Part shown: piece after piece, positions 35,923 through 44,278 of the stretch | Layout: the number at the start of each line of letters is the position of its first letter | Numbering within the stretch: position 1 is the first letter of the stretch | Assembly: GCA_903927025.1 (NCBI GenBank) | Contig: CAIYLG010000061.1 | Coordinates: 45,050-109,049 of the forward strand | DNA length: 64,000 bases | Source: an uncultured Armatimonadota bacterium | GTDB taxonomy: Bacteria; Armatimonadota; Fimbriimonadia; Fimbriimonadales; Fimbriimonadaceae | Direction of reading: 5' to 3' | Notes under the pieces: generated by a model | Told to the model about the DNA's origin: nothing | Databases searched by the model: none | What the model saw: only the letters and a program-made list of their open reading frames with translations | Translations under genes and position numbers: made by a program

Positions 35923-38718
35923 ATGGCAGATAAGAGACCCCAGGGAGTCGGGCGGAACCAAGATCCGCCTCAGCGCTCCAACCTCGGCCCGATTCCTATC
36001 GGATTGTTCACGCTGGGTGCCGTTCTCGTTGGCGCATTCCTGGTGGATGTGGGGCAGTTTCTCCTGTTCCCCAAGATCGAAACCGATATTCGATATTTGG
36101 TAACGATCCTTTGCTGTGCATTCGTCGCGGGTGGCCTCGCTTATCTCGCCGTCCATCGCGCGGAGACGCTGAACCGCAAGGCGGTGCGCGCGAGCCAGCA
36201 ACAAGCGAGACTGGAAGCAGACCTCGGGCACATTTTGGATTCCGTGCGCCTATTCCTTTGGCACGCCGATGTGGTGGAAGTGGATGGGTTTTACATCTGG
36301 GATATGCACATATCCAATGAAGAGGCCGCCGGACGAATCCTTCCGATTCAAGTTCCGCAAGGGCAAACCTGGGCGGATGCGTGGAACAGAAGCAAGCTTC
36401 CGGAAGATCGACAGAGGAGTGAAAAAGCTTCGATTCGCGCCTTCAAAACTGGCCTCAAGGGATTCAGCAACGAGTACCGCTGCTTCCTGGCTTCGGGCGA
36501 AATCCGATGGATTTATGACGACATCCTGATCGAGCCTCGGGGTGCCGGAAAGTTTTACGTGATGGGCGCCAGCTTCGACATCACTCAATTGAGAAAGACC
36601 GAAGTCACGCTCGAAGAAGAGCGCACCCTGCTCAAGACGGTGATGAACAGCCTTCCAGACCCAGTTTTCGTGAAGGACAGGGACAGCAGATTTCTATTGG
36701 ACAACGCCGCACACCTTGAGCATCTGGGTGTGAAGGCGCAGGACGAGCTGAATGGTCGGTCTGACTTCGACCTATTCCCCAAAGAGATCGCCCAGCCGTT
36801 CTATGAGGATGAACAGTCCATCGTCCAGGGCAAAAAGGACGTCATCAACCGAGTTGAAATCTCTCAGGACCGCGCTGGAAATCCGCGTTGGTTCTGGACC
36901 ACGAAGGTTCCCCTTCGAGACACACAGGGACAGATCATCGGTATCGTGGGCGTCAACCGGGATATCACTGCCCGCAAGCAAGAGGAAGAAGAGCTCAAGG
37001 CTGCCATGCTCGCCGTTGAAGTGGCTCGTGCCGAAGCTGAGCACCATGCACGCCTGCTGGAAGAGCAGCGCAGAGAGCTAGAAAAAGCGCGTGACGAGGC
37101 CCTTGCCTCCACCCGAGCGAAGTCCGACTTCCTCGCGAACATGAGCCACGAGATCCGCACACCGATGAACGGCATCCTCGGAATCACCGAGCTTATGCTC
37201 GGGACCAATCTCACCGACGAGCAGTACAAACTTGCCACCACGGTTCGAACGAGCGCTGAGGCCCTCCTTACCGTTATCAACGACATCCTCGACTTCAGCC
37301 TAATTGAGGCTGGCAAGATGCACATCGAAGTCACAGACTTCAACCTGCGCACCCTTGCTGAAGAAGTCACGGACCTTGTTGCCGGCAACGCATTTGGAAA
37401 GGGTCTAGAACTCACCTGCTCCTATGAACCGGGAGCCCCAGAGCGAGTTCAAGGGGACCCCGCACGAATTCGACAGGTTCTGACCAACTTGATGGGCAAT
37501 GCGGTCAAGTTTACGGAGAAGGGCGAAGTGTCGCTCGAAGTTCGAGTCCTTGAGCGTAGCGAAACGGCGGTCAACATGAGGTTGGCCGTTGTGGATACCG
37601 GCATCGGTGTCGCGCTTGAAGCGCAGGATAAGATTTTCGAAAGCTTTACCCAGGCAGACGGCACCACGACGCGAAAGTACGGTGGCACCGGCCTCGGACT
37701 TGCTATCTGTAAGCAGCTTGCCAAGTTGATGGATGGTGAGATCGGCATGGAAAGCAAGGAAGGGAAGGGAAGCACGTTCTATCTCGACGTCCCGCTTCCC
37801 CTGCAGACAGGAGAGGAGCCAAAGCCGAAGCGGGCCTCGCCGGAGTCCATTCGCGGAATTCCTGTTCTCGTCGTTGACGACAACGCCACGAACCGCCGAA
37901 TCCTGCGCGAGCAGCTGCTTTCCTTTGGCTGTCAGCCCACTGAAGTGGAGTCGGGTGCTGAGGGGCTCCGAATTCTGGCGTCCGCAAGCGATGCTGGTAA
38001 GCCATTCCGAGTTGCGATTCTAGACATGCAGATGCCCGAAATGGACGGCGAGCAGCTGGGCCATCTCATCCGAGAAGATCCGCGCTATGACGACATGCCG
38101 ATGATTCTGTACACGTCGATGGGCGACCATGGCGGACCAGATGTCATGCGGGATAAAGGCTTCTCTGTGGTTCTCATGAAGCCCACTCGGCAGTCTCAAA
38201 TCCTCACCGCTATCCTCACCGTATTGGGTGAGCAGCAGGCTGAAGTCCATGCGGAGCCGACCGTTGAAGTTCAGGAGCTCGCTGGCCTCAAGGTTCTTCT
38301 GGCAGAGGACAATGAGATCAACCAGATGGTTGCGATGATGATGCTGGAGCGCTTTGGCTGTAAGACTTCCGCGGTGGGAACCGGAAAGCTTGCTGTAGAA
38401 GCCCTCGCCGCCGCCCATTACGATGTGGTGCTTATGGACGTTCACATGCCGGAGATGGACGGGTACATGGCGACCTCTGAGATTCGAAAATTCCAGGGAC
38501 CGTTAGGCAAGCACACACCTGTGATTGCGATGACTGCTAGGGCGATGACCGGTGACCGAGAACTCTGTCTGGCTGCGGGAATGGACGATTACATCGTGAA
38601 GCCTGTGCGTCCCGATGACCTTCACGACGTCCTCCTCCGCTGGAGCCGAGGGTTTACCGAGGAGACAAAGCCGCTGACGGCGGCGTCAGGAACCCGAGAC
38701 GGCGAAGTCGAGGCATAG
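35923..38718 (+). CDS. membrane hybrid sensor histidine kinase, PAS-PAS-HisKA-HATPase-REC-REC
   Basis: The 931-residue protein has two membrane helices (about 27-45 and 53-73). A first PAS-like domain (about 100-225) ends in DITQL, and a second (about 235-350) has NSLPDPVFVKDRDSRFLLDN and ends in VNRDITARKQ. A coiled coil leads to HisKA with phospho-acceptor H409 (ANMSHEIRTPMNG), then HATPase with DTGIGV and GGTGLGLAI. Two receivers follow: D701 (AILDMQMPEMDG) and D839 (VLMDVHMPEMDG). No HPt domain or response regulator is adjacent, so signalling may pass to a distant partner. A structured pilin leader follows immediately. Confidence 0.95.
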   Translation: MADKRPQGVGRNQDPPQRSNLGPIPIGLFTLGAVLVGAFLVDVGQFLLFPKIETDIRYLVTILCCAFVAGGLAYLAVHRAETLNRKAVRASQQQARLEADLGHILDSVRLFLWHADVVEVDGFYIWDMHISNEEAAGRILPIQVPQGQTWADAWNRSKLPEDRQRSEKASIRAFKTGLKGFSNEYRCFLASGEIRWIYDDILIEPRGAGKFYVMGASFDITQLRKTEVTLEEERTLLKTVMNSLPDPVFVKDRDSRFLLDNAAHLEHLGVKAQDELNGRSDFDLFPKEIAQPFYEDEQSIVQGKKDVINRVEISQDRAGNPRWFWTTKVPLRDTQGQIIGIVGVNRDITARKQEEEELKAAMLAVEVARAEAEHHARLLEEQRRELEKARDEALASTRAKSDFLANMSHEIRTPMNGILGITELMLGTNLTDEQYKLATTVRTSAEALLTVINDILDFSLIEAGKMHIEVTDFNLRTLAEEVTDLVAGNAFGKGLELTCSYEPGAPERVQGDPARIRQVLTNLMGNAVKFTEKGEVSLEVRVLERSETAVNMRLAVVDTGIGVALEAQDKIFESFTQADGTTTRKYGGTGLGLAICKQLAKLMDGEIGMESKEGKGSTFYLDVPLPLQTGEEPKPKRASPESIRGIPVLVVDDNATNRRILREQLLSFGCQPTEVESGAEGLRILASASDAGKPFRVAILDMQMPEMDGEQLGHLIREDPRYDDMPMILYTSMGDHGGPDVMRDKGFSVVLMKPTRQSQILTAILTVLGEQQAEVHAEPTVEVQELAGLKVLLAEDNEINQMVAMMMLERFGCKTSAVGTGKLAVEALAAAHYDVVLMDVHMPEMDGYMATSEIRKFQGPLGKHTPVIAMTARAMTGDRELCLAAGMDDYIVKPVRPDDLHDVLLRWSRGFTEETKPLTAASGTRDGEVEA

Positions 38719-38850
38719 CCCAACTTCAGCTGTTCCGATCTCCGGGAGCCCATTCCGCTTGTCCAAAGTCGATCAAGTACTCATTTTGTGTCGAATTTTC
38801 CTTATTTCCAGTGACTCTTAAACGAGTACCGTTAAGATCGCAGAATGACT

Positions 38851-38976
38851 GACCGAGATGTAGCTACCTGGTCCTGATAACCTCAGAAGTGCGCAAGTAG
38901 GCACGGAGGCAAGGGGGGAATCGGTTTGACGTTCGTCTGAAAGGCAGATGAGTCGAACAAGTCACGGTAGCAGCTA
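38851..38976 (+). promoter_or_regulatory. structured, switch-like leader RNA upstream of the pilin gene (candidate riboswitch)
   Basis: Several stems can be drawn. GCTACC (38863-38868) pairs GGTAGC (38966-38971). CCTC/GAGG (38881-38884, 38906-38909) encloses GTGC/GCAC (38889-38892, 38901-38904). GTTTGAC (38924-38930) pairs GTCGAAC (38952-38958) and encloses CGTCTG/CAGATG. A second pairing GACCGA (38851-38856) with TCGGTT (38921-38926) crosses the first, so either a pseudoknot or two alternative folds. It ends two to six bases before the pilin ATG. I do not recognise the class; it lacks the c-di-GMP-I core. Confidence 0.5.
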
Positions 38977-38977
38977 A

Positions 38978-39351
38978 ATGAAAACATCCAGTCTCGCAAA
39001 GGTTTCACGCTCATCGAGCTTCTCGTCGTCGTTCTGATCCTGGGCATTCTGACTGCGATTGCTTTGCCGAGCTACCTGAGCTCAGTGAATGCTAGCAGAC
39101 AGGGCGCCGCAAACACCAACGCTCGAGCACTCGCAACCGCCGTACAGGGCAAGGCTGTTACGGCCAACGCCTACGACAGCACGCTTGCCGACTATGCAAC
39201 GGACATGGGCGGTTCTATCCCCCTCAACCCTTGTACTGGCACGACAACCGGCTACTCCATCACCACGACGGCAACAACCGCAACGGTTTCCGCGTCTTCC
39301 GGCTCGAACTGCGGAACTTGGACTCCGGCAACCTTCTCTCTGACCCTCTAA
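38978..39351 (+). CDS. type IV pilin/pseudopilin, start and body in different frames
   Basis: The zero frame from the ATG at 38978 reads MKTSSLAKVS and stops at 39035-39037. The -1 frame from 38998 reads KGFTLIELLVVVLILGILTAIALP and continues for about 117 residues to a stop at 39349-39351. It has a prepilin-peptidase site (G before F), a hydrophobic N-terminal helix, and two Cys (in LNPCTGTT and GSNCGTW) near the C terminus. In the -1 frame there is no ATG, GTG or TTG before the signal. A single -1 slip at A-AAG (38998-39001) gives a perfect prepilin leader MKTSSLAKGFTLIEL. A sequencing error or a real 1-base deletion are alternatives. Confidence 0.75.
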
Positions 39352-39375
39352 GCTGAGCGGAACGGGTAAAGGCAC

Positions 39376-39424
39376 CGATAGCGCGCACGTGGGAGGATCC
39401 TTCTCCCTCCCCTGCGCGCTATCG
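39376..39424. terminator. bidirectional terminator between pilin and ROK genes
   Basis: A perfect 12-bp stem CGATAGCGCGCA / TGCGCGCTATCG (39376-39387, 39413-39424) with an inner GGGAGG/CCTCCC stem is followed by CATTTT. It serves two convergent genes. Confidence 0.85.
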
Positions 39425-39428
39425 CATT

Positions 39429-40421
39429 TTACAAGGTTGACTGGTAGGCAAAAACGGCAGCGCCGCGAGCGCCTGCCTTGTCTCCATCCGGGACAATTGC
39501 AATCTCTAAATCTCGCTGCTCGTCTCGGAATGGGATGGATTCGCGAATCATGGCGAGATACCAATTCTTTAGGTCCTCAGAGGCTTCGATGACTCCACCG
39601 CCGATGAAGATGGCATCTGGGTCAAACACGTTGATCATCTGGTCAATGTGCGCTCCAAGCGCCCAAGCCTGGGCTCGGAACACGGTTCGGCTGAGCTCAT
39701 CTCCCTTTTCTGCCAAGCCGCGTACCTTCTTGGCGGCATCCTTTATTGGCAGATCCGCTAAAGGATGCCCGGAGAATTTCGGCAGGAAGTAAGGCAGAAG
39801 GTTTAGCTCAATTCCGGTGAGGCTTGCAATCGACTCAAGGTCGCTGTTCTTTCCACAGTTGCATCGCGCTGGAATCGTACCGTGGGGATACCAATCTCCC
39901 GGGAGGGTCACATGGCCGAGTTCGGCAGCAAATCCAACCCGACCGACGAGGACGGAACCGTTCGCCACCACGCCTCCGCCAAGGCCAGTACCCACAATCA
40001 GAGAGACAGACGTCTTTTTGACGTCGTGTCCATATCTTCGCCAGTGGGCGTAAAGGGCGGCTGCGTTTCCGTCGTTCAAGAACGTGACCGGAAGGCCAAG
40101 ATTGGCAGAGAGGGCGCCTCTAAGGTCGTAGTTCCAGTAAGCCTCGGTGGAGAAGTTGGTTGCACCCTTGGAGCAAAGAACTCCATCGGCGCTAATCGGG
40201 CCCGGTGTGTCGAGTCCGACTGCATCGACTTCGGATGCACTCCAGCCCGTGAGTTCCAGTGCCTTCTCAAAGGCGGATCGGAGCTGACCGATGCAGGTAG
40301 CTGGCCCCTGAGTGACCAAACTTGGCAATTCTGCCATCTGCTCGATGAGGAAGGATTGGCCGTCATAGGCCGTTACATTGATCGAGTTTCCGCCGAGGTC
40401 CAAGCCAACGATTTTTGCCAT
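39429..40421 (-). CDS. ROK-family sugar kinase (glucokinase-like)
   Basis: Cytoplasmic kinase of glucose or a related sugar. The 330 residues have the ATP-binding GLDLGGNSINVTAYDG (5-20), the catalytic FLNDGNAAALYAHW, VGTGLGGGVVANGSVLVG, AAELGHVTLP and the zinc-binding IPARCNCGKNSDLESIAS of ROK proteins. No DNA-binding domain is present, so it is a kinase rather than a repressor. Exact sugar unknown. Confidence 0.92.
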   Translation of the reverse strand: MAKIVGLDLGGNSINVTAYDGQSFLIEQMAELPSLVTQGPATCIGQLRSAFEKALELTGWSASEVDAVGLDTPGPISADGVLCSKGATNFSTEAYWNYDLRGALSANLGLPVTFLNDGNAAALYAHWRRYGHDVKKTSVSLIVGTGLGGGVVANGSVLVGRVGFAAELGHVTLPGDWYPHGTIPARCNCGKNSDLESIASLTGIELNLLPYFLPKFSGHPLADLPIKDAAKKVRGLAEKGDELSRTVFRAQAWALGAHIDQMINVFDPDAIFIGGGVIEASEDLKNWYLAMIRESIPFRDEQRDLEIAIVPDGDKAGARGAAVFAYQSTL

Positions 40422-40519
40422 GCGCCGCCTATCCGTAAGTTGAAGTTGAGCCTACCCGCACGCTGCAGTCGGGAGCTATTTCTTGCAGCGTTTAAAGGCT
40501 TTGAGGTTAAGGATTCCGG

Positions 40520-41119
40520 TCAGCGTGCAGGGGCTTGGTCTCGCAGTGCCGCCCACTCAGATGGGATCAGGCTGTAGACCTGGGCGTCATGCAGTTCGCC
40601 GTTCGCGTCTCGGATCGAGTTTCGCAGGCATCCCTCAAAGACGAAGCCAGATCGCTGGGCCACGGCGGCGCTCCGAACGTTGGGCGCCGCACATCGGATG
40701 AACACCCGGTTGGCCATGAGAGAATCAAAGGCGAGTCGACTCAGCATTCTCACTGCCGCCGTAACGTACCCTTTCCCCTGTTGGCTGCTTCGGATCCAGT
40801 AGCCGATTTCGAAAGAGCGTACGTTCCAGTCGATTCGGTGGAGGCCTGTTCCGCCCAGATAAAGTCCAGTGGCGCGATCCCACATCCCCATGGCGAGGTC
40901 TTCTCGAAGCTCCCACCTGGCTCGCCAAGTACGAACGAGGTTCTCTGAGTCGCTTGCCGACTGATGGCCGGGTCCCCAAGGCATCCAGGGAAGAATGTGC
41001 TCCCGCGACTCGTCCACCGCCTCAAACAGCGCCTGCCCGTCGCCAGATTTGTACGGCCTTAAAAGCACGCGGTCAGACACCACCTTGTCGGGAAGGTCGA
41101 TAAGGATCGGCGTGTCCAT
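40520..41119 (-). CDS. GNAT N-acetyltransferase, RimJ/RimL-like
   Basis: The 199 residues begin with LIDLPDKVVSDRVLLRPYKSGDG and contain the acetyl-CoA segment FEIGYWIRSSQQGKGYVTAAVRML (about 117-140) and the NVRSAAVAQRSGFVFEGCLRNSI tail, as in RimJ/RimL acetyltransferases. Substrate could be a ribosomal protein, another protein or a small amine. Single-gene unit, divergent from the dioxygenase gene 31 bases away. Confidence 0.9.
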   Translation of the reverse strand: MDTPILIDLPDKVVSDRVLLRPYKSGDGQALFEAVDESREHILPWMPWGPGHQSASDSENLVRTWRARWELREDLAMGMWDRATGLYLGGTGLHRIDWNVRSFEIGYWIRSSQQGKGYVTAAVRMLSRLAFDSLMANRVFIRCAAPNVRSAAVAQRSGFVFEGCLRNSIRDANGELHDAQVYSLIPSEWAALRDQAPAR

Positions 41120-41150
41120 ACATCAGTATTGTAGCGGCACATAATAAAAC

Positions 41151-42077
41151 ATGAGCAGCATCGGACTTTCTCCCCTCACTTCTGGCGGAATTTCCCTGGA
41201 CCTGTCCGATTCCTGCTTCGGGTTTCTCACAGACAGCAGTGCCCTGTTCGGCGATTGGGCTGCTCTAAGGGAGCAGATGGACAAGGATGGCTATCTTTAT
41301 CTGCCGGGATTTCTCAACCGCACCGATGTTGCCTCCGCTCGTTCGGCAATCTGTCAGTGCCTGGCCGATGAGGACCTCCTGGATAAGACAGCGCCGATCG
41401 AGCTTGCGCTTGCACAGCCGGGGCTTGACACCTACTTTCGACCGGATATCGCCAACGGCCCTATTGCAGGCCCTCTCATTCGGCAAGTGATCTACGGAGA
41501 GACGATGATGGGCTTCTTCGACGGCTTTCTGTGCGGGCCGGCGACGCACTACGACTACACTTGGATGCGATCCGTTGCGCCGGGCAAGGGGACCTATCCC
41601 CACTGTGACGTTGTGTACATGGGCCGAGGCACGCATCGACTGTACACGGCATGGGTGCCATTTGGCGATGTTCCACTGAACGTGGGAGGCTTGATTCTCC
41701 TGGAAGGGTCGCACAAGATCCCCGCACTCCTCAGCGGCTACTGCACCATGGACGTGGATACCGCCTGCCAGAACCGCAGCAACGAGAGTGAGCTCAGCGC
41801 CGCCGGATTCCCCGGTTTTGGCGCCTACAGCCTGGACATGCGAGACGCGCGGGACCAGCTCGGCGGAAGGCTGTTGACGGCAAAGGAATTCAAAATGGGG
41901 GATGTCCTCATCTTCAGCGTCTTCACCGTCCATGGCTCGCTCGACAACCAGTCCAACGAAATCCGACTCTCCACCGACTCCCGCTACCAACTCGCCAGCG
42001 AACCCCTAGACGAGCGCTGGATGGGCGAAAAGCCTCCCGCCCACGGCGGCAATAGCATCCGCGGAATGATCTGCTGA
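41151..42077 (+). CDS. phytanoyl-CoA dioxygenase (PhyH)-like Fe(II)/2-oxoglutarate oxygenase
   Basis: The 308 residues show a double-stranded beta-helix oxygenase: DKDGYLYLPGFLNRTDVASAR at the N terminus, the metal ligands H and D in TYPHCDVVYMG, LYTAWVPFGDVPLNVGGLILLEGSHKI, the second His in FTVHGSLDNQSNEIRLSTDSRYQL and the 2-oxoglutarate-binding Arg in the same segment. Substrate unknown. Transcribed alone, with a hairpin-rich region after it. Confidence 0.88.
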   Translation: MSSIGLSPLTSGGISLDLSDSCFGFLTDSSALFGDWAALREQMDKDGYLYLPGFLNRTDVASARSAICQCLADEDLLDKTAPIELALAQPGLDTYFRPDIANGPIAGPLIRQVIYGETMMGFFDGFLCGPATHYDYTWMRSVAPGKGTYPHCDVVYMGRGTHRLYTAWVPFGDVPLNVGGLILLEGSHKIPALLSGYCTMDVDTACQNRSNESELSAAGFPGFGAYSLDMRDARDQLGGRLLTAKEFKMGDVLIFSVFTVHGSLDNQSNEIRLSTDSRYQLASEPLDERWMGEKPPAHGGNSIRGMIC

Positions 42078-42370
42078 GATTCCGGTTTCCCGGAGAAACA
42101 ACGCCGTTGGCGTTGATATGAACCGCGACCCAATGTACCAGGGTAAGCCGCCGGAGCGGCTGACCCTTCGCTACGCAGAAACCAGCCCGTCGGGGTGATT
42201 TGGTATGGAAGTGCCCCAAGGGGGCCATTTCTGCGAAGCGAAGATGCGCTCGTGAAACGAGGGCTTCCCTGGAAACGGCGGTGGGCCTTCGATGCCCTAC
42301 CGCAACGCGGTCGGCTCTCCTGTCTTCAGACTCTAGATTCCGCCCTAAGCTGTAGAATGTGCTCAGAGCC
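42078..42370. repeat. serial hairpin intergenic element
   Basis: The stretch has several stems in a row: AACGCCGTTGGCGTT (42100-42114), AGCCGC/GCGGCT around CGGA (42146-42161), and a 16-base inverted repeat with one mismatch, CTTCGCTACGCAGAAA (42166-42181) with TTTCTGCGAAGCGAAG (42228-42243). No gene is credible here. The order GGCGTT, ...ACCC..., GTAAGCC, stem resembles the element at about 44085-44150, so these look like members of one dispersed repeat family. Confidence 0.6.
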
Positions 42371-42408
42371 GTACTATCCAGCTACAATTCCATTGTACTG
42401 GATAGTAC
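42371..42408. promoter_or_regulatory. 11-bp perfect inverted repeat, possible operator
   Basis: GTACTATCCAG (42371-42381) and CTGGATAGTAC (42398-42408) are exact inverted copies around 16 AT-rich bases. It lies about 280 bases before the AT-rich secreted-protein gene. It could be an operator or hairpin; the 42409-42686 stretch otherwise holds no gene I can support. Confidence 0.4.
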
Positions 42409-42686
42409 AGCCTAGTCCTTCATGGTACGAGCCTTGGCCAGAATGCTAGCTACTCGCTTAGCTCTATTTCGTTCAGTACGGCAAGAAAGTGACGGAGTGC
42501 CAGCCTGTAGGTCGCAAATAGCTGGATTGAAGCGACAAAGAGACCCGTAAATTTTAAAAAGTATGATAGTATAGGCCAACGGCTTTAGTACATCTTGCTG
42601 GAAGTAGTGAGAGAGAGCCATTGTGAGTAGTGGCCTATCTGGGATTCGATAGATTCGTCAGTACGAAACAAACTATGGAGGAGAAA

Positions 42687-43937
42687 ATGCGTCAAGTTAG
42701 TTCACGGGCATTCAAAGAAGGAGGCCATATTTTGGCGGTGGCGCTCCCCCTCGCCATCGTTGTTGCCGGCCTAGGAGGAGTTAGTCTCCTCCGAGGATCA
42801 CGACGTAGTGCCGAAACTATTGTTCTAAAATCGTTGGCAACGCCCTCATCAAAAGCCACTTCTTGTCCGACTTGCTCGTTGAAATTACAGTCAAGCGCTA
42901 GCCAGAATGTACTAGAGTTAACCGCTGGGCAAACCTATACCCTGAGCGTTAATCCCAGTGGATCAATTGCGGCGGGTGGAACCTGGTCGGCGGACTATGG
43001 CTCCATTGATGCAAGTGGGAATTACACCGCACCTTCCTTTCAACCACCTTTTGGTGAAGCCGTGGTAACGTATCTTCCTCCCTCTGGCGTGACTCCGGTC
43101 ACTTTGAATATCTTGGTAGCGGCTGATCCAGCCGTGCCAGATACGGCATATCCTCGTTACATTTCTTACGCCGTCGGAGCTACCGGCGCGCCGAACTATA
43201 ATGCCAACCCGGTAGCTTCCGTAGTCGGCGGTGCCTCCGCCTCGGTGATCCAATCTGGAAATCTACTGGACCTTACTGCAGCCTATCCAGGGCTTCCGGT
43301 TTACGAAGGTAACCCTCCTAGCGGTCTAAACGCTCCTGCCCCGTTCGATTGCGTCGATCCAGCCGTAGCGGTATCAAGTGCGAACGCAACTCAGGCGTTG
43401 CACACTCTTGCTGCAGTCACAGTTACTACCTTTGGGGACTTGACTGATGGGTTGCTGATTGCCGTCCCAGCTAGTTTGGCTCCAGGAAAAAAACCTAAGA
43501 CGTGCAAAGTCGGACCACTGTTTCCTCCACCTGTCGGACTTGGCCACCCTTGTACGGACGAGAACCTCTACTCGCCTGCTGTTCCAACGATCATTACGAA
43601 GGGACCTTCAATAGTTCCTCCGCCCCAGACTGGTTCAATGGAGTTCACAGCTGGTATTAACGCTACTCTAGGCATAGAGGGGTTGGCAAGCCTCGGTGCG
43701 GGCTTCAATATTGGCGTTACCTACCCTTTGACTCGAATCATCCTCGCATACAGTCAGTCGTACAAGCAGGATGTCTACACCTGTGTAAATGGACAATTCA
43801 AATTCCTCAAAACGGAAACATGTTCTCGTTCGGGCTTCGGAGAAAGCTGTACGCCCAAGTGGGTCTCGGTGGTTGATCAATCTCCAGTCAACGGCGCCCC
43901 GGATCCCGACAAATGGACTCCATGGAATTGTAATTAG
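42687..43937 (+). CDS. membrane-anchored secreted protein with Ig-like domain, AT-rich
   Basis: About 416 residues, with a basic start and one hydrophobic helix (about 14-32), then an extracellular part. Residues about 70-145 resemble a bacterial Ig-like fold (LTAGQTYTLSVNPSGSI ... WSADYGSIDASGNYTAPSF). The C-terminal part is Gly/Pro/Cys-rich, with Cys pairs near 295-310 and 380-400. GGAGGAG lies just before the ATG at 42687, which decides the start; ATG at 42675 is an alternative. The base composition is visibly more AT-rich than its neighbours, and hairpin repeats flank it. Function unknown. Confidence 0.65.
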   Translation: MRQVSSRAFKEGGHILAVALPLAIVVAGLGGVSLLRGSRRSAETIVLKSLATPSSKATSCPTCSLKLQSSASQNVLELTAGQTYTLSVNPSGSIAAGGTWSADYGSIDASGNYTAPSFQPPFGEAVVTYLPPSGVTPVTLNILVAADPAVPDTAYPRYISYAVGATGAPNYNANPVASVVGGASASVIQSGNLLDLTAAYPGLPVYEGNPPSGLNAPAPFDCVDPAVAVSSANATQALHTLAAVTVTTFGDLTDGLLIAVPASLAPGKKPKTCKVGPLFPPPVGLGHPCTDENLYSPAVPTIITKGPSIVPPPQTGSMEFTAGINATLGIEGLASLGAGFNIGVTYPLTRIILAYSQSYKQDVYTCVNGQFKFLKTETCSRSGFGESCTPKWVSVVDQSPVNGAPDPDKWTPWNCN

Positions 43938-44278
43938 GTCTGCCCTGGAAAGTCCAACACTCCGCATAAGAAACGAAGTTCTCTTAATCGTGGAGAGGTT
44001 TCTGGCTGAGGTCATGGACTCTCTCTTGGTTAGAGAACCTCTTTCGGGGTACGGGGCTTGGCTCGTCTTCCGGTCCAGGTTAGCGCCTTCGTTGGCGTCG
44101 CAACCCGATCGCTGGATCAAGTAAGCCCTTCGGGCTTTCCGGAGCGCGAAGCGCAATCGTCCGAGTTGTATCGGATAGGGACCTGGATTAAAATCCTGGG
44201 CGCAATCGTGTTAAAACCCCCACTCCCCGGATAGGTGATAACTAGCAGAGTGCTGAGGGTGATGGACCTATGGGCCGT
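43938..44278. repeat. intergenic region with hairpin repeat element
   Basis: No gene is credible. At about 44085-44150 there are stems GCGCC/GGCG around TTCGTT, then ACCC..GATCAAGTAAGCCC, AGCCC/GGGCT, and GAGCGCGAAGCGC. The order matches the element at 42100-42161 in reading direction and spacing, suggesting the same repeat family. Confidence 0.5.

Noticed and set aside
38851..38976. Assigning the pilin leader to the c-di-GMP-I riboswitch
   Set aside because: The conserved GCACAGGGCAAA and GACGCAAAGCC blocks are absent.
43668..44156. Minus-strand open frame of 162 codons over the end of the AT-rich gene and the hairpin repeat
   Set aside because: Its translation comes mainly from repeat sequence and the antisense of another gene; no motif or ribosome-binding sequence.
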